DNA from: Arcicella sp034931005
Lineage (GTDB): Bacteria; Bacteroidota; Bacteroidia; Cytophagales; Spirosomataceae
Reading direction: 5' to 3'
DNA: 64,000 bases
Assembly (NCBI RefSeq): GCF_034931005.1
Contig: NZ_JAYGIN010000028.1
Location: forward strand, 30,578 to 94,577
The position numbers and the translations under genes were made by a program. The notes under the pieces are model-generated. The model saw only the letters and a list, made by a program, of their open reading frames with translations, searched no databases and had not been told where the DNA came from. Shown here piece after piece: positions 62,041 through 64,000 of this stretch (its first letter is position 1; each line of letters starts with the position of its first letter).

Positions 62041-62048
62041 CAAAGATA
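62041..62048 (-). promoter_or_regulatory. -7 element of the metal operon
   Basis: TATCTTTG on the minus strand is separated by only 7 bp from the ATG of the HYC_CC_PP-like gene, so the transcript would be leaderless or nearly so. The -33 is unclear (TTTTG at 15 bp). Confidence 0.55.
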
Positions 62049-62195
62049 CATTTTTAACGTACACAAAACTGATTTTAGTTCATTTGGGAGATAAATTTTG
62101 AATTTCATCCGATAAAATGTCTTGGTCATACTTCAAAAATGCTACTTCATGTAGAAAAACACCCAAGATTTCTAAAATTAGTACACTTTTGACTC

Positions 62196-62474
62196 ATGAT
62201 ATTACGGAAGATAAACATAGAACTCCTTTTTTGGGTTGGCGGACTAACTTGGTTGGCCTTTATGAATCCTTCTGAAAATCATTTTACTTTATGTCCCATT
62301 AAAAACTTAGGGTTTTCATTTTGCCCTGGTTGTGGATTAGGACATTCGATTTCGTGCCTTTTTCATGGAGAGATTAAAGAATCATTCCATCACCACCCAC
62401 TCGGATTTTTTGCTTTGGTGGTCATCATCTTGAGAATTTTTCGATTAATCAGAAATACAAAATTTAGCTTATAA
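62196..62474 (+). CDS. DUF2752 membrane protein
   Basis: 92 aa with two transmembrane helices and the DUF2752 signature CPGCGLGHSISCLFHG (Cys43, Cys46), preceded by CPIKNLGFSF (Cys33). Family function unknown; cysteines at the membrane surface suggest redox or metal binding. It is divergent from the metal operon and followed by the TM2 gene after 34 bp. Confidence 0.87.
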   Translation: MILRKINIELLFWVGGLTWLAFMNPSENHFTLCPIKNLGFSFCPGCGLGHSISCLFHGEIKESFHHHPLGFFALVVIILRIFRLIRNTKFSL

Positions 62475-62508
62475 AATATTTTATCTCAAAACTTGACATT
62501 TAACAATC

Positions 62509-62868
62509 ATGAACACTAACATTTTAATGATGCTTTCTAATCTTGAAGCTGAGGAAGCGATGTTTATTCAAAACTTAATCAAAGACATGAACGAAGACCA
62601 ACAGCGTAACTTCGTAATGATGTACCAAAATAAACGCCGTGATACTACTTTAATTCTTGTAACGACCATTATTGGTTTCTTTGGTTTTGCGGGGATTCAA
62701 CGGTTTCTAACTGACCAAATCGGAATGGGAATTTTGTATTTCTTTACGGGTGGATTTTGTTTAGTTGGTACTATTGTGGACTTGGTAAATCATAAAAGTT
62801 TGGCTTTTGAGTATAATCAAAAAGCTGCTTATGAGACATTGAATGTCATGAAGACTTGGAATCAATAA
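62509..62868 (+). CDS. TM2 domain protein
   Basis: 119 aa: a helical N-terminal part, then two transmembrane helices (about 46-66 and 71-95) with GFFGFAGIQRFLTDQIGMGILYF, the TM2 motif with its GxHRFY-like centre (here GIQRFL). Function unknown. It probably forms an operon with the DUF2752 gene. Confidence 0.85.
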   Translation: MNTNILMMLSNLEAEEAMFIQNLIKDMNEDQQRNFVMMYQNKRRDTTLILVTTIIGFFGFAGIQRFLTDQIGMGILYFFTGGFCLVGTIVDLVNHKSLAFEYNQKAAYETLNVMKTWNQ

Positions 62869-62979
62869 TTAGCGATTGAAAAAGATAGTTTTTCCAAAAA
62901 CTTATTGTAAATTCCGTTGATTTTTGAGTATAATTCAAAGACAAAAGCCTCTCTTACTCAGACTTAGGAATAAATAACA

Positions 62980-63882
62980 ATGGAAAAATCAATCTCACGC
63001 CGTACTGCTCTTCAGAGCGTCGGTTTAGCAAGTGCAGCTATGCTAACAAGTTCACTCAGTAACCGTATCGAAGCCGCCGATACCCAAATGGGGGCAGGTC
63101 TCAAAGGTAGGATTAATCACTCGGCTTGCCGTTGGTGTTATAACACAATTCCCTTCGAGGATTTATGTAAATCTGCCAAAGAAATTGGGATGCAATCTCT
63201 TGAATTGACTGGGCCGTCAGAATGGGAAATACTTAAAAAATATGACCTTACTGCCGCTATTGGTTGGCCTGAAGAAAACAAATGGGGAAACGGAATGGGT
63301 TTAACGTCTTGTTTCAACAATGTAAAAAACCATGATGGCTTAGTGGCTTTATACGAAGATTTAATTCCGAAAGCAGCCAAAGCGGGTATCAAAAACTTGA
63401 TTACATTTTCTGGAAATCGTAACGGTTTGAGCGATGAAGACGGTTTGATTAACTGTAAAAAAGGGCTTCAAAGAATCATGAAAACGGCTGAAAAACACGA
63501 TGTTACGATTACGATGGAGTTGTTGAATTCAAAGGTTAATCACAAAGATTATCAATGTGACCATACTGATTGGGGTGCAGCTCTTTGTGAAATGGTTGGT
63601 TCTGATAAATTCAAATTGCTTTATGACATTTACCACATGCAAATTATGGAAGGTGACGTAATTGCAACAATCAAAAAGTATAACCAATATATTTCTCATT
63701 ATCATACAGGAGGTGTTCCAGGACGTAATGAAATTGATGATACTCAAGAATTAAATTACCCTGCCATCATGAAAGCCATTGTTGATACAGGTTATAAAGG
63801 TTTTGTTGGACAAGAGTTTGTTCCTGCAAGAACCGATAAAATTGCTTCGTTGAAACAAGGTGTTTTGATTTGTGATGTTTAA
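62980..63882 (+). CDS. Tat-exported hydroxypyruvate isomerase-like TIM barrel
   Basis: 300 aa. A twin-arginine signal, SRRTALQSVG with Arg7/8, ends near residue 33. It is a xylose isomerase-like TIM barrel (AP_endonuc_2 superfamily) of the Hyi type, with likely metal ligands Glu180 (TMELLNSK), Asp216 (YDIYHMQ), a histidine near 242 (HYHTGG) and Glu279 (VGQEFVP). It could isomerise hydroxypyruvate or a sugar in the periplasm. The exact substrate is unknown. The tandem repeat starts at its stop codon. Confidence 0.88.
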   Translation: MEKSISRRTALQSVGLASAAMLTSSLSNRIEAADTQMGAGLKGRINHSACRWCYNTIPFEDLCKSAKEIGMQSLELTGPSEWEILKKYDLTAAIGWPEENKWGNGMGLTSCFNNVKNHDGLVALYEDLIPKAAKAGIKNLITFSGNRNGLSDEDGLINCKKGLQRIMKTAEKHDVTITMELLNSKVNHKDYQCDHTDWGAALCEMVGSDKFKLLYDIYHMQIMEGDVIATIKKYNQYISHYHTGGVPGRNEIDDTQELNYPAIMKAIVDTGYKGFVGQEFVPARTDKIASLKQGVLICDV

Positions 63883-64000
63883 GCAGTTAGCAGTTAGCAG
63901 TTAGCAGTTAGCAGTTAGCAGTTAGCAGTTAGCAGTTAGCAGTTAGCAGTTAGCAGTTAGCAGTTAGCAGTTAGCAGTTAGCAGTTAGCAGTTAGCAGTT
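63882..64000. repeat. Perfect 7-bp tandem repeat AGCAGTT
   Basis: About 17 perfect copies of AGCAGTT run from the last base of the stop codon of the preceding gene to the window edge and continue out of view. No interruption is visible. The word resembles the CAGTTA elements of other gaps but is perfectly regular here. Confidence 0.97.

Noticed and set aside
63882..64000. Coding continuation through the heptamer array
   Set aside because: The isomerase gene ends in a clear TAA at the array boundary.

Overview
The window is low-GC DNA from a Bacteroidetes (Bacteroidota) bacterium, most likely of the order Cytophagales; the Emticicia/Flectobacillus/Arcicella neighbourhood is my guess from gene style only. 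The evidence is a SusC/SusD pair, several TonB-dependent receptors with CarboxypepD_reg N-termini, a type IX secretion C-terminal domain, Bacteroidetes-type promoters (TAnnTTTG at -7), almost no Shine-Dalgarno sequences, and a ribosomal protein cluster in bacteroidete order. I see no rRNA, tRNA, CRISPR array, prophage or transposase gene.

Layout. 1-4118 (minus): cytochrome c maturation genes ccmB-ccmC-ccmD-like-ccmE-ccmF, with ccmF cut by the left edge and CcmE of the cysteine (CxxxY) type. 4449-6859: feoA-feoB ferrous iron uptake, divergent from ccm. 7166-8441: a DUF2064-type glycosyltransferase-like protein convergent with a siroheme synthase N-domain protein. 8777-14562: a TonB-dependent receptor followed by a lipoprotein with a beta-propeller and a phosphoesterase domain. 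14732-16747: a second TonB receptor. 16965-33644 (minus): an almost unbroken S10/spc/alpha ribosomal cluster from rplC to rplQ with secY, map, infA and rpoA; rpsJ is not in its usual place before rplC. Two genes are very short, rpmJ (38 aa) and rpmD (59 aa). 34372-36862: glycosyltransferase, formyltransferase and polysaccharide deacetylase. 36932-40832: YciI-like protein, Crp/Fnr regulator, ornithine aminotransferase, a repeat array, a DUF5522-type protein and an orphan lipoprotein. 40877-44476: fadA-fadB beta-oxidation pair. 44846-49051: prfC, a small outer-membrane protein and a phosphohexomutase. 49343-56892: susC-susD and a secreted metalloprotease-like protein with a sorting domain. 57058-57900: accD. 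57978-62033 (minus): a cysteine-rich, metal-themed operon (HYC_CC_PP-like protein, TonB receptor, HMA-MauE membrane fusion, secreted HMA protein), divergent from a DUF2752 and a TM2 protein. 62980-63882: a Tat-exported hydroxypyruvate isomerase-like TIM barrel, followed at once by a perfect 7-bp tandem repeat that runs off the right edge.

Two non-coding themes stand out. First, many gaps hold dyads built from short reiterated words, different in each gap, including most gaps inside the ribosomal protein cluster. Larger arrays occur at 39.4 kb (84-bp unit), 58.4 kb (39-bp unit) and 63.9 kb (7-bp unit). Second, the TAnnTTTG element can be seen before many genes, and the 11-mer TTTGCAGTCCG occurs three times, each time just upstream of a gene start. 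The best candidate for an under-described system is the metal operon at 58.0-62.0 kb.
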